A DNA stretch of 64,000 nucleotides, taken from positions 5,672-69,671 of the forward strand of contig DEZK01000045.1 of assembly GCA_002365175.1 (NCBI GenBank). Reading direction: 5' to 3'. Both the position numbers and the translations under genes were made by a program. This document shows positions 61,945-64,000 of this stretch, in pieces. Source of the stretch: Raskinella chloraquaticus (SeqCode). GTDB taxonomy: Bacteria > Pseudomonadota > Alphaproteobacteria > Rhizobiales > UBA4765. Position 1 is the stretch's first letter; each line of letters begins with the position of its first letter. The notes beneath the pieces were generated by a model, which saw only the letters and a list, made by a program, of their open reading frames with translations, was not told the DNA's origin and did not search any database.

Positions 61945-62168
61945 TTCGCCAGAACGTTCAGCGTGTTGCGATAGCGGTTCATAATCTCTTCGGCCTTGGC
62001 CATTTTCGCGGCGAAGTCAGGATTAAAGGCGGTGAGGTGATAGCCACCATCCGCCGTTTCCGTGAAATAGAGCGTATCGCCCTTGGCAACCCTTAGCCGC
62101 GCCAGCATCTCCTTGGGGATGATAACGCCGGTTGACGTTCCGATGGTTGTGAGCTTCAGGCTGTTCAT
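61941..62168 (-). CDS. AbrB/MazE-type antitoxin paired with Doc
   Basis: A 75-residue protein with an N-terminal SpoVT/AbrB swapped-hairpin DNA-binding domain (TTIGTSTGVIIPKEMLARLR, then GDTLYFTETADGGYHL) and a C-terminal helix that would bind the toxin. Classical Doc pairs with Phd; this pair uses an AbrB-type antitoxin. GAGAG lies before the ATG and an inverted repeat lies upstream. Confidence 0.9.
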   Translation of the reverse strand: MNSLKLTTIGTSTGVIIPKEMLARLRVAKGDTLYFTETADGGYHLTAFNPDFAAKMAKAEEIMNRYRNTLNVLAK

Positions 62169-62187
62169 GATGCTCTCACAGGTTTTA

Positions 62188-62208
62188 TAATAATAAATAT
62201 CATTATTA
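62188..62208 (-). promoter_or_regulatory. Inverted repeat upstream of the antitoxin gene (probable autoregulatory operator)
   Basis: TAATAAT and ATTATTA are 7-bp arms around AAATATC, 20 bases before the antitoxin start and over the likely promoter. AbrB-type antitoxins usually repress their own promoter. Confidence 0.6.
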
Positions 62209-62578
62209 CGACATGCCAGCGCGTCAAGATGTGTCTCGCCAGTCCTGCGCTGCCATGGTCTTGGCCACTGGCCACGAGATCGGCAAATGAGGTCCGCGAC
62301 CCGGAAAAGCGCCGATCGGCGAGCCTGCTCGGTTAGCTGCCATCGGAAGGGGCGCTGGCGGCGTTGCGGGTAAAGCGCATTGACTTTGGTAAAGCGAATG
62401 ATGCGCTGGCGGACAACTTCAAGAAAAACAAAAAATGGCGGCGCGTAGTGAACGGTTTTCGAACTTACGCGCCAGATTGTTTAAGGATAATCACTCATGA
62501 CATCAACATCACAACTATCGCAATCATACAAAAACTGTCGTATGGAATAAAAAATAACTTATTTTTTCAAACGAGCAT
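62209..62578. other. Spacer with no intact gene, possible gene remnant
   Basis: A plus-strand frame reading RIDFGKANDALADNFKKNKK around 62375-62435 has protein-like composition but is short, has no recognised family and runs into the SDR antisense. GC content drops across it (GC-rich up to about 62440, AT-rich after), so this may be the boundary of an insertion. Confidence 0.4.
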
Positions 62579-63250
62579 TTATTTGCCAACAAAAACGATT
62601 TCGCTTTTCCATTCAGAGAGCGATTGTTCGGACGAGGTTACGAATGCTGCAGCAATGCGATCAGGGTCGAAAGATGTATTGGGCGCAACCTGACCCGCAA
62701 TAGTAATGGTGCTGGCACGAATATTTGTACCAACAAAATATGAATCTAATGCAACAGTATATCCGCGAAGCGCAGATTTTCCTGCTGTCAGGGGCACCAC
62801 ATCTTTGCCATATTGCGGGTAAAGCGCCAGTCCGCCGCCTGTGAACAAATAACTGCCACTACCACGTTTCTTCATGCCTTCATGAGACAATTTCACAAGA
62901 TGGTGCGCTGCCCCCACGCAAAGCGAAAGCTCATTGACAAATTCAATGGCTGACCATTCTGTTGGTGCTTTCTCAATCCATCTGCCAGCATTATAGACAA
63001 TGATATCAGGTGTTCCGTTGGATGCCTCAAGCACCGCATAAGAACGTGTTACCGAATCAAAGTCCACGAGGTCAGTTGTCGCATAAAACGCATGCCGACC
63101 CAATACTTCAATTTCTTTCTTGTAGCTTTGAAGGGCAGATTCTGTTCGTGCCATCATGGCGATATTATAGCCCTTTGCAGCAAATGCTTTTGCAATTGAA
63201 AGGCCAACACCAGAACCGATACCTGCTACAAGACATATTTTGGAGCTCAT
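62579..63250 (-). CDS. Short-chain dehydrogenase/reductase-like protein
   Basis: A 223-residue Rossmann protein: ICLVAGIGSGVGLSIAKAFA at the N-terminus (glycine-rich nucleotide loop), DIIVYNAGRW (NAG motif) and the catalytic Ser region LFTGGGLALYP. At the YxxxK site the sequence reads PLTAGKSALRGY, so Lys is present but Tyr is not at its usual place; activity may differ. AT-richer than the rest of the window. It follows the SnoaL-like gene by 10 bases. Confidence 0.85.
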   Translation of the reverse strand: MSSKICLVAGIGSGVGLSIAKAFAAKGYNIAMMARTESALQSYKKEIEVLGRHAFYATTDLVDFDSVTRSYAVLEASNGTPDIIVYNAGRWIEKAPTEWSAIEFVNELSLCVGAAHHLVKLSHEGMKKRGSGSYLFTGGGLALYPQYGKDVVPLTAGKSALRGYTVALDSYFVGTNIRASTITIAGQVAPNTSFDPDRIAAAFVTSSEQSLSEWKSEIVFVGK

Positions 63251-63260
63251 TCAAACCTCG

Positions 63261-63710
63261 TTATTTGAGAATCATTGGAGTAAGTATAGGAGCCATGAGC
63301 ATTTCAAATTCCAAGTTTGTTGCGCTAACGATGTTTTGCACAATCTTTCCGTCTTTTAGCGTTGCGACATGGGTCTCATCAAAAAGAATGGCGCGACCTG
63401 TCGCAGGCAGGCCAAAAAAATCTTTGGCATGTTTTTGCTTAGAATGAAACCGAGTTACAACGCGTGTACCATCTGCAGACGCAAATTGGTCGATAATTTT
63501 TAATGGCTCAACGGCTGGAAATGCATCGCCGAACCCACCGACAATGGCTTTGTATTCCTCGATGCCATCAATCGGCCCCATCGGTTTAAGGCCAGTGATG
63601 CCCTGAATTTTTGGATGTGCAGTGGCATCTGCTGCGGCCATGTCAGCCTTTGCCAAAAACTCGCTAATAAACCGCGTTACTACTTTCATATTTTCTATAT
63701 GTATACTCAT
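63261..63710 (-). CDS. SnoaL-like / NTF2-fold protein
   Basis: A 149-residue protein of the SnoaL-like polyketide cyclase/NTF2 superfamily: FLAKADMAAADATAHPKIQG, DGIEEYKAIVGGFGDAFPAV and FHSKQKHAKDFFGLPATGRA, where family members have the active-site pocket. ATG 63710 is 5 bases from AGGAGG. It forms a likely two-gene operon with the SDR. AT-rich codon use compared with the rest of the window suggests transfer. Confidence 0.83.
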   Translation of the reverse strand: MSIHIENMKVVTRFISEFLAKADMAAADATAHPKIQGITGLKPMGPIDGIEEYKAIVGGFGDAFPAVEPLKIIDQFASADGTRVVTRFHSKQKHAKDFFGLPATGRAILFDETHVATLKDGKIVQNIVSATNLEFEMLMAPILTPMILK

Positions 63711-64000
63711 GAAACCTCCTTTTTTCATTTGCTATGAATCTTTTCTCTACGTTCAAAATAGTTAAGTTAAGCATCAATTTAATTTTTTAGTTCGGACAGT
63801 ATAACGTAGTTAGCTGGATGCTTATTTCGTGACTCGTTAATGAGCATTGAATAAAAACGCATTCGAGATTCGAATCTACAAATGAATTACATATCAATAT
63901 TATACCAAATTGCGGTGCAAATAAAGTGTGTTTGCGAACTTCAAAAACGTGAGGAACTGCGCCAGTTTGAAATTCACTGGCTGTAAATTGGCGGAGAGGG
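63711..64000. other. AT-rich upstream region at the window end
   Basis: No gene was seen in the last 290 bases. The stretch is AT-rich and may hold the promoter of the SnoaL/SDR pair, but I could not pick out convincing -35/-10 elements. Confidence 0.4.

Noticed and set aside
62364..62693. 109-residue plus frame in the low-GC spacer
   Set aside because: Its second half is antisense to the SDR gene and the first half has no recognised family; kept only as a possible remnant.
1..64000. CRISPR arrays, tRNA or rRNA genes, insertion-sequence transposases
   Set aside because: No regularly spaced repeats, no tRNA-like cloverleaf or T-loop in the gaps read, and no transposase-like frame was recognised. 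A tool search (tRNAscan, ISfinder) would settle it.

Overview
The window is a GC-rich chromosomal segment of an alphaproteobacterium, most likely from the Hyphomicrobiales (Rhizobiales). The main support is the run rplU-rpmA-obgE-proB-proA-(membrane protein)-nadD-rsfS-rlmH-envC-ctpA-divergent polysaccharide deacetylase-rppH on the minus strand (about 4.1-15.6 kb), an order typical of that group. A complete fnrN/ccoNOQP/ccoGHIS block and the C-terminally extended L21 fit the same group. The genus cannot be named from the sequence alone. No rRNA, tRNA or CRISPR array was seen.

Layout. 0-4.1 kb: a divergent catabolic locus, with the start of a creatininase-family gene and a RidA-like gene leftward, and a cytosine-deaminase-like amidohydrolase, an FAD oxidoreductase and a flavodoxin-fold reductase rightward. 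4.1-15.8 kb: the conserved housekeeping block, with an rplU promoter and leader hairpin and a strong terminator between rpmA and obgE. 15.9-28.5 kb: mixed metabolic genes (orphan corrinoid protein, fatty-acid-desaturase-like membrane enzyme, YbaK, thiol peroxidase-like protein, gamma-glutamyltransferase, FMN protein, DUF1348, a CGNR regulator divergent from an exported hydrolase, glycerol-3-phosphate dehydrogenase, and a sugar-type ABC importer without an ATPase).

28.7-42.2 kb: a benzoate locus for the aerobic benzoyl-CoA (box) pathway. It holds benzoate-CoA ligase, two small co-transcribed genes, BoxC, BoxB, BoxA, the regulator BoxR and a complete five-gene Liv-type importer. TGCA-N6-TGCA-like operators lie before bclA, boxC, boxR and the transporter, so the whole locus looks like one BoxR regulon. 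BoxD, the next enzyme, is not in the window.

42.2-49.5 kb: an in-frame PtsI/DhaK chimeric remnant, then a second Liv-type importer in which permease, LivG-like ATPase and LivF-like ATPase are fused into one 837-residue protein, followed by a second cytosine-deaminase-like amidohydrolase. 49.6-58.5 kb: high-affinity cbb3 oxidase and its assembly genes under an FNR-type box and an FnrN regulator; ccoQ is frameshifted. 58.6-61.3 kb: an NDP-forming acyl-CoA synthetase fused to a GNAT acetyltransferase, transcribed divergently from fnrN. 61.4-64 kb: an AT-richer, accessory-looking end with an AbrB-type antitoxin/Doc toxin pair, a short-chain dehydrogenase and a SnoaL-like gene.

Read together, the window describes a metabolically flexible bacterium that takes up aromatic acids and N-containing compounds and respires at low oxygen. 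The oxygen-dependent box pathway and the cbb3 oxidase both suit fluctuating or low oxygen. All functions are inferred from the translated sequence; no database search was run.
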